From contig NC_079887.1 in NCBI RefSeq assembly GCF_029227915.1, positions 11,284,001-11,348,000 on the forward strand: a stretch of 64,000 nt of DNA, read 5' to 3'. Of this stretch, positions 24,162 to 35,845 are shown piece after piece (position 1 is the first letter of the stretch; every line of letters begins with the position of its first letter). The stretch comes from Hydractinia symbiolongicarpus. Lineage: Eukaryota > Cnidaria > Hydrozoa > Anthoathecata > Hydractiniidae. The notes under the pieces are model-generated. The model worked only from the letters and a program-made list of their open reading frames with translations, made no database searches and was not told the origin of the DNA. Position numbers and translations under genes: made by a program.

Positions 24162-27100
24162 GTGTATGTCATTTCTGCATTTTTTTCATCTATTACATTA
24201 ACTATGCAGTATTTTTTTAAAAAAAATATTTCTATGTTTAATAAGACTATACACACTAAATGAAATGCAATGCCCTCTTTACACCAAGAATATTTTATAT
24301 CGAAATAATATTTTGTTGTATTTTTTTACGTTTTCATACTTTTCATCCATTATTGTTAGGGTAAATTTAGTCTTTGAATATAATTTTTTATGTAAATTTA
24401 CTTTTGTATAATAGCTAATGTTAAAGTTAAACTTTTTATGGACTTGTTTATTGGATTATATTACGCACGTAAGTCTTGTGTAGCTGAAAAAATTTCCTTG
24501 CTTTTTACAAAGTTCAACAAGAAGAACAGACTTTATTATTTTCGCGACAAAAGCAATAATTAGCGGGAAACGAGCTTAAATGGACAAGAGAAAAGCCAAG
24601 GATAACTTACAGAACTTCGTTACTGTTAACAACAAAATTTAATTCTGCCTTTTCTTTCTAACAGTTAGGTTTTTATAATGGACTTTTTGAAGTTTTTTAA
24701 TTCTGATTTGAGTTATTTATGCCATTTCTAAATAATCCTGTTTTTTGATGAATCTAAATGTTAAAGTCCTTTTTTGAGAAAATTGATTTTATATTGTTTA
24801 CATTTTGTTGAGATTAATCAAAGGGCCCGAGATCAATATTTTCTATGCGCATGTGCCTGCAATTGAAGTTTGCATTGTGTAGCTACCAACTGCAACATTT
24901 TCTTTGCATAATGTTTGTTCTAAACCAATCATAATGATTAAAAAAACTTTCCACCTGGCCAGAAATTTGTATACATGTTCAAAATGACAGAAAAACTACT
25001 TTAAGTGGAATATGCAGAGAAATAATGACAATAATATATTAAATCTATAAAAAGAATCTATATGTACATCGAATCTATCTATACATAAAAACAAATATAA
25101 AAGTATATTAAAAATCAAATTACGTCATGTTTTGGGCGCACAGAATTTGAGAAGTCGAAACAGATATAGTACAGGGGGAATAGAAAAGAATGACCTGTAC
25201 GTCTGTAACGAGTTTGGTGGTCAAAAAATACCACCTAGAACACATAGGAAATAAAAAATTGTGAATAATAAGACAAAATTTCGTGAAGAATATCATTTCT
25301 CGTTACTTACAATATTATTTAGTTGTACATCATCAGTCGGAAACCTCTTAAGAATAGGAAGGAAGCTCGTATTAATTCCATTGACAACTGTGTTTTCAAC
25401 TAGGTGATGACTGATCGACACGTGTCGTCATTCTTTTGTACAAAGTTTATCAGGCAAATGTGAAAAAAAAAACATTTTGCACTCATCTTTTTTGTTATAA
25501 GGGTTTGACCCAACCTCGTTCCTAGGGCAATTTTTCGCTTTTTTGACATCGAGACAGCGCGAAGGGGTTAGGTTTGACCTACAGTTCTTGATAAAAGTGT
25601 CCGCTGTAGAGAAGCACCTGTTATAAAGAGGTATCACTTCACATACTGCATTTTCTGGATAGGGCGCACGGTACACTCAAATAATTTTGGGACTTTAAGG
25701 AGGACCAACGGGGTTCATTTGATTAAATACGGTGCTCTTAGCTTTGGAACCTTCGACGTTATATCATTACTTCTTTCTACTCGAAATCTCCAAGGTTACC
25801 ACGTCACACCTTGAAGGGAAGGTCATACCCTCTGTTTATATTGTCCAGAACGCAAGGAAAGCGCGTGATTCTTTTCGTCTTTATATGGAAATAACGTGAC
25901 TTTACGAAAGATTTTACAGATAATTAAGGCAAGATCCTGTTTCACTCAAGTTACTTATCTTGCCAAGAAAAAATTATAAAAAAAAGGTAAACCGCACCAA
26001 TTTTTTGTTTTCCAGGATTCTGAAATTTGATTTTTGAATCTTAAATACATTAAGATATCTCTATTACTAACACTCTTTTTAGGTATCCACTAAAATACTG
26101 GGTTAGCGGCCCCACTGCAAGTTTATTGACATTTTTTTTATATAATATCTTAACAGGTCGCTTCTAAAACTTTCTCTAATCCAATACAGTAAAACTTTGA
26201 ATTTAAATATCATTGGTTTATCTGGATATCTCAAATTTTGAAAACATTTGCAAGGAGTGCTGTCCCGTTCAGTCTTCAGTTTATTATACCCCTTTAATTT
26301 TCATGGGCCTTGGTTTTTAATTGGCATAAGCAAAGAGGGGGGAACGATGTGCAAAATGTCATTATAAATCCTGACATAAAAAAAACGTTAAGCTTAGTTT
26401 TCAAAAACCTATATTTTGTTGACGTTACAACTTTAAGGGAAACGCATCTTTACAACAAAAGCAAAACAAGATAACTTGCACAACAAATGTTGCGCAACAA
26501 TCATGGACTTTATTAAAAGCCAAGCTTTATGGAAAGCTATTAAATAAGTCATTCTTTCATTAGACACTTTCCTTCGGTCGTTCAGAATTTTTATTGCTTC
26601 ATGATTATTGCTAAAGACGCCCTAGTTTAGAAAATTGTATTCTGTAAAATAGATGTATGACCCTTTGACATAATGAACTCTAATATAATATAATTACTTT
26701 CACAGGGGAACCCTATTACTAACTATGTTTCTATAATATGAAAAATTCGTCTCCAAAGCATGGTGTAGAAAATTCTGATTTGTATTACAAAAAAAAAACC
26801 CTCTTTACTTACAGTCGTCCTTATAGTTGCTTAGAGTCCTAAAAACGAAATTAGCAAAAGAAGAAGCAAAAGAATATAGGAGCTACTCTAAAATATTACT
26901 TATTTTTTCCGTAAATAACAGCAACCTTGTCCTGGGAACGAGGATGGGGACATATTTTGAAAAACTTCATAACTTTGGCCACATTTTTATTAAAGATGTT
27001 AAATAAAATAAATGGAGAAGAAGTTTGATGTTCAACAAGTTTTGAAAACAAACAACGTTAATGATTACACAGTTAAATTATACACACATCCAGCCAAGTC

Positions 27101-27419
27101 AAACAAAAAAACTTTCCTCTCATAAGGAGAACGACACTTACAATAATAAGGAAATATATTTGATTATAAGTTTGATTGATGAGTAAAAAATGTGTAGTAC
27201 GCATGTTGTAGTTACTCAGAAAATGTCTTACATGAAAGGAGATCAAAATGGCACCTGTCGCAACAACTGAAAACTTTCTCAAGGTATAGATATTTCTATC
27301 GATAAACTTCATTCATCGAGAACAAACTAGTCACTTGTTACGGAACGAATTTGAAGAAAGCCCTGGGAGCCAGTTGACCGATTTATATAATTAATGACGT
27401 CATTTCATCCGTAAGGTTT
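24162..27419. other. Intergenic, scattered repeat fragments
   Basis: No gene recognised over about 3.2 kb. Variants of the dispersed motif CCTGGGAACGAGG occur at 25509-25527 (reverse orientation) and 26931-26946. The open frame at 25428-25676 (minus) overlaps one of these and lacks an ATG start, so it is taken as repeat sequence. Confidence 0.4.
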
Positions 27420-27580
27420 TAACGGGGGCGGCGCCACAATTTTCAAAGTGGGGGGGGGGCTTAGGCATAGTGGTAGATTTGGAGATCTTAGTGACAATCA
27501 ACGAGCGAAGCTAGCTTGCTTCCAGGGGGCGCTGTAAGCCCCTTGGTTGGGTCCAGGGGTTGAAGGCCCTGCAAGTCAAC
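27420..27580. repeat. GC-rich interspersed repeat fragment
   Basis: A strikingly GC-rich block (gggggcggcgccac, a run of ten G, gggggcgctgtaagcccc) in otherwise AT-rich DNA, directly upstream of the LINE fragment. It is probably a short transposable-element fragment; the class is unknown. Confidence 0.45.
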
Positions 27581-27631
27581 GCATATTTAGAGTCTTAAAA
27601 CACGTAAAACGGCTATACTTAGCCAGATAGC

Positions 27632-28180
27632 GTGCAGATTTTCTGGTTGGATAACATCAATTTTTATGCAGTGATAGAACTTCTTTTTAATACCTTTATT
27701 CTTTCTCAGTTCTCCTATTGTCCTTTGGTATGGATGTTTTGTGGATGCGTAGCTAATAATCGTATCAATCGTATACATGAACGTTGTCTACGCATAATTA
27801 ATAATGATAGCATATCTAGTTTTGAGGGTCTTCTTAGTTTATCAAATAGTAGTTCCATCCACGTTATTAACTTAAGAAATCTTATGAAAGAATTATATAA
27901 ATTTTTAAACGAAATATCGCCTCGTTGTATGTCTGAAATTTTTTGCATTAGGGAAAATAATTATAACTTACGTAATTTTAATCTGGTAAAGCGCTCGACT
28001 TACCGCACACTATCGTATGGTTTAAATAGTCTTGCTAATCGTACAGGAATTTTATGGTTATCTGTCCCATCTTCCGTAAAAAACTCTCCTTCGCTTTGCA
28101 GTTTTCGTCTTTCCATACGGTCTTGGAAGGGTACTGATTGCTCATGCAAAATATGTAACCCAGTACTAAGATTTTGTTGA
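27632..28180 (+). pseudogene. 5'-truncated LINE: C-terminus of reverse transcriptase
   Basis: About 180 codons matching the end of Jockey/CR1-type polymerases: FILSQFSYCPLVWMFCG, then NRINRIHERCLRIINND, ISPRCMSEIFCIRENNYNLR, SYGLNSLANRTGILWLSVP and the terminal WKGTDCSCKICNPVL cysteine motif. The frame is open to a proper stop at 28180, then an AT-rich low-complexity 3' tail extends to about 28330. The catalytic RT and endonuclease are absent, as in ordinary 5'-truncated insertions. The good preservation suggests fairly recent insertion. Confidence 0.85.
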
Positions 28181-28339
28181 GCATTATTATGCGATTTTTT
28201 TATAATTTTTTTTATTTATTTTTTTATTTATTTATTTTTTATTTATTTTTTTGTTTTGTTTTTTAGTCGATTTAAATTAGTTTTTTTTTTAACTACTGTA
28301 AAATTGACTTTAAATAAGGAAATAAATAAATAGAGACAC

Positions 28340-29355
28340 TATTGGCAAAAAATAAAAAAATTATTACTTAGCAAAAAAGAGGTTGTTTTAAGTGGAAGGG
28401 GGTTGTAAAGAAAGTCTTACTTTCTGCTGAACATGTTCCTTAGAATATTGTACCACAGTAGCAGTTCTTTTTACTTTACCACTGCATTTGCCTAAAAAAC
28501 TGGCCTAAAAAACGCATCTTCAAATTAGCACTCTTTTATTTATTTGCTGAAATGAAATAAACGCCCCAGGGTAATAACCCTTTCTGAGCTTCCAACCGAA
28601 GCGCTTTATCTTTACACGCATATGAACAAATTGGAAGTGAAGAAATCAAGTTATCGTTTTTGTGGTCCGAACACGAGAAAACGACATTAATTTGATTCGT
28701 ACATAATCTGCATTACACGGTCGACTCCCTAATTATTATGGACACTCCAAAAAGCCGACGCTGTGATTAGCGGAGAAATAGTGAATGCACCACGGCGTCT
28801 GTTTATTATAGGAGTCAAGTGCATGTACACTTACGACACGGCATACTTTTTAACGTCCTAACGCTAATTTAGAAACTAAGCTTCAATTAAACGCCCCCTC
28901 TAAATATAGACGCCTCTTCAAAAACAACCCTATTTCAGGATATTTGAAGCATAATGCAAATGTTGAGTTTCACTGAAAGGATCTTCACTAATATACCTGT
29001 ATGAAGTATAGGAAAATGATAAAGAGGCATAGCGGTTTGTGCTTTTGTTCTCCGGTTGTCTTCCCGCCCCCCCCCCCCCCCCCCCCCATCCTGGCTTTTA
29101 GTGAAGAGAACTCAGAGGAACACGGAGCTTTTATTCTGTAAAATACAAATACCACAACCTACATGTTTCCTTGATTCATATTGGCAATTATCCCATAAGG
29201 ACCAGATGGCATAAATTGTTCCTAATTTGAAATTTTAGTTTGACGCGCTGTCCAAAACATTGCGACCGAAAACATCCAGGAAAGGAATAGGGATTAACAT
29301 ACAGATATACACATAGCTAGCTAATATTCAAGACTTTTTAAATCTTTTCTGTATC
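28340..29355. other. HIP1R upstream region
   Basis: Region upstream of the HIP1R start codon. Repeat-like GC-richer stretches containing aaacgcccc occur around 28558-28570 and 28888-28900. A 21-C homopolymer lies at 29067-29087, about 270 bp before the ATG. No core promoter element was assigned. Confidence 0.4.
29067..29087. repeat. Poly-C (21) tract
   Basis: Twenty-one consecutive C residues upstream of HIP1R; the minus strand is poly-G. Length should be treated with caution because homopolymers are error-prone in assemblies. Confidence 0.8.
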
Positions 29356-32300
29356 ATGACGTCTCTAAATGAAAATTCGCTTCAATTGAGGCTGGAGAAA
29401 CGAAAGGGAACAATGTCAGAAGTGGACAGAGCACATTTCGAAAAACAGCAAGTGAGTCTTTCTGTATGGTCTCTAATGAATTTTGGTAGTCCTTTTTCAC
29501 ATAATGAAAATTGCTATATTTCAGTCAAAGATATGTAGTTAGGTGCCAGCTATAAGTAACTTTTGTCACGTTTTACTGATTTTGCAATAGGGGTGCTGGA
29601 AAAATAGTTAAATATTTTAACTAGGGTCTGTTTACAATACACCTCTTCACAATGAGTTGTTTGCTCATTTTCTGTAAGAAAAAGTAAGTAAATAGAGAGA
29701 ATTTAATAAGGCATTATGAATATTTTTAATTTTCTGGACAAACAATTAGTCTCATGGCATAAAATTAGTCTCACAGCATGTAAAGGAATTTTAGCTATTC
29801 ATTTTAAAATATTTCACAAAAAAATTATTTCACTTTTCTTCATAGTCAGAAGAGCCTTCGTAATTCATAACAGTTTACTTCTTTTTTCCAATTCTCAAGT
29901 TTATTTAAACAAAACTGTGAACTCGTGTATCCATTTACATTTTTAACAAATTTTAGTTTATGTGGAGAGGATCCATGGCATACCAGTTCAGACAAAATAA
30001 AAATTTCCTAACCCTTTAGGTGCCCTTAACCCTTTATGATGGTGTTCGTTCTTCCTATTAAATTTTATCTATTTTTGATTGAGAATTCAAAGCAAAAGTT
30101 TGTTTAAAATAATGAAATTTTGGGTTGACATTGAATCCAACTGAAATTAAGTTAATTAAATGGCCATAACTGTCCCTTTCCATATAAACAGCCCACCCCT
30201 GAGCAACATAATGACATCAAAATTGGATTACAGTTTACAGTTTTTTTTATTATGAAATTACGGCCGACAACGTTGCGAGAAACTGATGTAGGCTACGAGC
30301 TGACCAATAGAGTTGCAGGCAACCACTAACCACAAGGGTGTTGAGTGAAAAAATTTTAGGGTTAAAGGTTACTTAGGATGCTTATAAACGTTTATGCCAA
30401 ATAAGTCTTTATAATATGTTATTAAAGAATTCAGATCAAAATTCTCACAAACACTCACATGAGTCATAAAAATTACCAATACAAAGTTTTATCTCACCAT
30501 CTGAACTAGCACGCTTATTGGCCACTAAAAGTCTGCTGGTATGTCAAAAACCAAGCGAGGTACCTAAGAAAATAGAAAAATTTGCTGCATGCTTTTTCTG
30601 TACAAATGTTTTAAATTACCCTATTTTTAAAAATTTATACTCCTTGCAAAAATCAATGACATATTTATTCGTAATATATCAACATGTGTGCACTTCTGTA
30701 AATGTCACAAATAGTAAATAGAAACAGGTAGGATGTTATGCAGCCATATTCTAAAAAATTGTACATAATTATTTAATTAATAAATGGTAAAGATAATTTG
30801 CAGGACTATATTTATGAGGGGCTCCAGTTCATGGGGGGTTAAATCATATTAATGTATATGTCAGATTATGAGATATGTTTTGGTAATGTCAACAAAGATA
30901 GCGCTTGAAAAAGGATAGAAAAATATATCAGTATATTTGTTGCTGACGAACAGTTACAGAAACATTGTGGTGTGATATTTTCTTAAAGGTGTTATTAATC
31001 CAATAATTCCAAAACGAACAAGCTTTGGGGAATTACACAAATTGTGCTTTCTTTAATCTTATACTGTACTGATGTCAAACTAAGGTGTTAATGTTGCATC
31101 ATAGCATAAAAATAAAGAAATGGAGTATGTTTTTTCGGGTATGTACTTAAGGAAAATGTGATGTATTTTTTTTTAAGAAAATTACATGTACATATAGCAT
31201 GATTACCTTATTTGTTATAATATTTCATTGATGTACTATTTTTAGGCCGAATGCATCATTAAAGCAATTAAAAATGAAGAGTCGCCAGCCAAAGAAAAAC
31301 ATGTTCGTCGTATCTTTTCAATTTATAGTTGTATAAATTAAAAGGTTGTATTAAAATAAAAACATAAGTTGTAAAACGTTCAGAGTAACTGCTGAACATT
31401 TTGTTTATGCTAATTCTTTTAATAGTTCTTATTAATAAGATTAGGTTAAACAGGTTTTTGTATTAATTATTGTAGAATGTTCCTTAATTAGTTAATCAGG
31501 TACTATCATTGGTACATGGCAAGAGCGTGGCAATTCTATGTTTTGGGGCGTCATTGGTAAACAACCATTGCCATCACAAGCAATTTTATGTTGGAAATCA
31601 CTTACTGTTTTGCATAAAATAACAAGAGAAGGTCATCCAAATGTAAGTGTTAATATATAATGCCTATGGTACAAAAACTTACAACACTTGAATTGTTAAG
31701 TTATTGTTAAGTCACTTGTTAATACACAAACAGTCAATCATGTGATGGAAAAACCTTGGTAAAATTTACCTAACAATGACAATCTTTTATGTGCTTTCTT
31801 GTATGAAATGAATCGTTTTATTATTGCGAAGTCTTTTTGTGTTGTATTTATTACTTATAATCTTTGGGATTATATTTCACAGGTTTTGAAAGATTCATAT
31901 GTATATCGAAAAACATTGCGAGATTTGTTTAGTGTTTACGTAAGTTCTTATGATTAATAAACTAGCTACTATTTTGTACAAATATTTCTATATTTATAGT
32001 ATGTGTTTTTAGAGATTTCAAGCTGGAACTTATGGCCCCTTGATTTGTGAATATTTAAAAATTTTGCAATCCAAATTAGAATTACACCACAAGGTATGAA
32101 ACATTTTTTTATTTTCATTTCATGCATTTCCTTCCAAATGACTGGTATATAACCCTATGAAAGCTACCAAGGTAATATTAATCGTGCAGCACTTTATGAT
32201 TCTTTTTAGTATCCTGGAATACCTGGTTCTTTGTCATTCTCACAAGAAAATCCAGTAAAAATACCAGAACGTGATATAAATGATATGTATGTTTTTTTAT

Positions 32301-35300
32301 GATTTGCTTCATGAATTTGTTTCATAATAGTTGCTTACTAAACCTTTTCATAACTCATTGATAAGGTAGTTTTCGCTATGACTTCTCAGTATTTTGTAAT
32401 ATAATACTAGGCCTTAAACACAGGGTTCCTACAGCTCCCTGAAACTCCTCGAATCTCCTCGATTTTCATTTCCCTCCTTAAATTTTCTTAAAAAATTGAA
32501 AATCAATGATTCCCTCCTCAAATATCTCCTCGATTTTTTTTTGAAAGTGCACAAAATATTTTCATAAGAAAAAGAGGCTAAAATGGCTGAGTACAAGTTC
32601 AAATTGAATCAATTGAACAAGAAGAAAGATCATTCTTGTTATTTTCTATTTTTCTCTGTTTTTGATAAAAATTTTAAAGATTTTTCTAATTCCCATCATC
32701 ATAAGTTTAGAATTTTGTAGATATTGCGGATATTTTGTGTGCCTTTTTTAAAGGATTAACTTCCTTCTGGTTTAAATGCTGAGCACTGTTAATAGAACTT
32801 TGTATGAGCGTTTTCTGTTTGTTTGTATAAAGTATAATATACATGGAGTTTTAATTTATTTATGAAAGAACTGTTATATACTTTGGTTTATCTTATACTG
32901 TATATGAAGATACTGTTTTGTTAAAAGACGAAATAGCAAAAGAACCATTTTTCGATGACCTCCTTAATTTTGTCCTCGAATTTTACTGAATTTTTCCTCA
33001 ATTTTTCTCATTTGTGAATTTTCAAATGTTGTGGGAACCCTGAAACAAATGCTTTAAATTATGTCTGTAGTTACGCATTATTCAAGTAGGAATGATCTGC
33101 CGGGGGTTAAAGGTGGAAAGAGGATTATAAGTAATGCGTTCAAAGTTACTGTCAAGATAACGCCTAACACTTTCCATTTTTTTCAGATTTACTTTTGCAG
33201 TGGAGTCTCTTGACTATCAAGATCTACTTCTCTCGTTAGAAGAAAATGGTAGGATTATTTTAAGCATTTGTATACATTATTTATAAATGTTATGGGAAAA
33301 CGATCAATTGGAAATTATCATATTCTCCTGGATATTATGTATAAGGGTTAGGCTTAGGGCTATTGTTATTATTCATAATAACTAGTTTATGCATAATAAC
33401 TTATAAAATTATGCAAGTATTTGTATACAATTTATAAATTTGACTGTAGTTGAAATAGGGAATGTGTTATAAAAGTTATAAAAGTTTATAAAAGTTAATG
33501 TGTTACATATATGATACATTTTTAGTTTTTCTGTTTTAGTGTGTAGACATTTAGTGTGTTCTAGTATAAGCCAGAAAATGAGTTACTTTATATTAGTTCT
33601 GCGTTTTCTTGGTCTTTCTTTTAGACAAATACCACACCACTAGCAACCAGAGTAATGATAAAATATTTGGAAATTCAGTTTTTCATATAAGTTATTATAT
33701 CATTAACAACATGCTTCTCTTACTTTTAGTGTTCAAGACCCTTGACAAATCAAAAAATAATTCACAAATTGCTGCATCACAATGTAGAATTGCAACGTTA
33801 GTTCCATTGATTAAGGTTAGTCTTGTTTTGTTTAATTTACATGCAACATTGAAGGTACCAACTGTCGTCATCAGCATGGGCTTAATACACAAAAAATCAA
33901 CCTAAATTATGCAAAATACATGAATTATGCAGCGGTGTATCATAAGATATAAAGAGTGCTGGATATATAATAGAAATATTTAAGAGAATATTTATAATAA
34001 TATTTGTTGAAGACAAATTACAACACAAAGTTTGTAGTGACTTAGAGATTCTTGTTTCACTACAATCATCAAACTGCTAATAAAGTCGTTTGTAAATTAT
34101 ACTAGATATAAGTTTATCAAAAAATGTTCTCTAGAGCATTAAAGTAAAATTAACTGATGGAATACACAAAGCGTTACTTTATATTATCAATAAGGAATTT
34201 ATTCCTGTGGTGGCATTTTCAAATAAGTTCAGTTCGTTTATTCAAAAAGCTGTTAGTATTGGCTCTTAGGATCAGCAATTTCTCAGCCAGGCACAAGTTC
34301 CATCTTCTAGTACTGCGTTTGTACGCGGCGCTGCATTTTGAAAGATTTAGTATGGTTGTTAAAGCGCGTTTTGAACTCAGCTTCACATGTTACGTAATAG
34401 ATTTGCTTCTCCCTTCACACTCGACTTTAGCTTTATAAACAATACACAAAGATAGGCATTTTCCCTTAATAGGGCAGTTCTCTTTACAACGACATTGCAT
34501 GGTTGTGGCACTTTTTTCATGGACTAGTCGTTAGCCCGTGGAAAAATCCATGGGTTCGCCCGTCCTCTTTATACCGCATCACGTGCGTCTTGCTACTTGC
34601 GCAACTAAGCTACCATTTTGCATGACAGACAGCCAGAAAGACGTATACGGGTATTTTAATATAAATGAGCTCAACACTTTCGCGTAATTCTTTTTGTATA
34701 CGTAATTGGTAGTTGTCAAAGTATCGATGGTGATTATAATTTGTATATATAATATGATAGGCAAATTAATTCATGCCAGTGGTACATTACATGTACACAA
34801 ACAGAAAATTCACATTGGCATGAGTTCACTTTGGGTATGTTGTGCCTTGATTCATCAGTGATGTATTATCAATTTTATTTTTTAGGAATGCAGTGGAATG
34901 TATGATTTGTTGGTGTATGTCTTAACTAAACTTCACAAAAGTAGGTCATCAGAAGATTTATTTTTTTACTCACGTTTTGATTCTTGAAAGTTTAATATAG
35001 TATAAAACAGAAAATCCAGTAGTCTAACGCTGCGAGTATGCCAATAGTTAAATCATTAGAGTAATGTCTAATTTAATTTTTATAGCTCACACACCTTTAT
35101 TATCCAGTAAGATTTAAACTTCATAATTGACTAATGATAAAAAAGCAACAGTTTTCTTATTCTGCTCTTTTTATGCTTTACACATTTTTATAATTGAGTC
35201 AAGCTGCAATAATGATTAGTATTTTAAAAACTCAAGCCTTATTGGAAACTTTTAAAGTTTTCATAAAGTCAACTTGTTTTCTTACAGGAGGTAAGATTTA

Positions 35301-35845
35301 AGTAAAATTTTGTTATTCTTTGAAAGGTCTAACACTATAATGTTTCAAACATCAGTCAATTTATTCATAACATATTATGATTTTTTTAATTTAATTTTTT
35401 TTGTTTTAGATTTACCTCCTGAAACTCTTGATGGGCATCGAGAAAGATTTAATGTTCAGCATAAAAGGTATGTTGCAATAATATGAAGTTTTAGTCAGGA
35501 GTTTAAGGTGGCTAATTTGTTGTTTAGTGTTGTTTTTATTTTTTGTTTACTACAGGTTGCGTGTATTTTGTTTCGAAGCAGGCACTCTACAATACGTCAC
35601 TAATTTGACAGCAATTCCAAATATTCCTGAAGTTAGTCAATTTTGAAATATTTTTATATAATACTTTTTATATTATATCATTAAAATTATTTCAAACTTT
35701 TTAAACATTAACAGGCCGTTAAGTTTATTTATTTTCTTTAGCAACCACCTGATTTTCTTATACATAAATACGAACCAAAGAAAAAACGGGAAAAGCCTAA
35801 GGAGGAACCAAAGCCTGTCCAAATCGCTCCACAAATTGATGAAAG
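29356..35845 (+). CDS. HIP1R: HIP1R exons 1-12: ANTH domain and linker
   Basis: Exons: 29356-29451, 31246-31309, 31500-31642, 31883-31939, 32013-32093, 32210-32286, 33187-33248, 33730-33815, 34886-34940, 35410-35467, 35556-35631, 35742-35845. They encode the phosphoinositide-binding ANTH domain. The PIP2 signature K-X9-K-X-K-H is intact at Lys38, Lys48, Lys50 and His51. Other family blocks are TIIGTWQERGNSMFWGVIGK, ILCWKSLTVLHKITREGHPN, FQAGTYGPLICEYLKILQSK, DGHRERFNVQHKRLRVF and YVTNLTAIPNIPEQPPDFL. The linker in exon 12 is KYEPKKKREKPKEEPKPVQ. Exon 1 is followed by a 1.8-kb intron, and a 620-bp TIR element occupies intron 6. Confidence 0.95.

Noticed and set aside
25428-25676. Cysteine-containing minus-strand frame that could look like a secreted peptide
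   Set aside because: It has no ATG at its start and overlaps a copy of the dispersed CCTGGGAACGAGG repeat.
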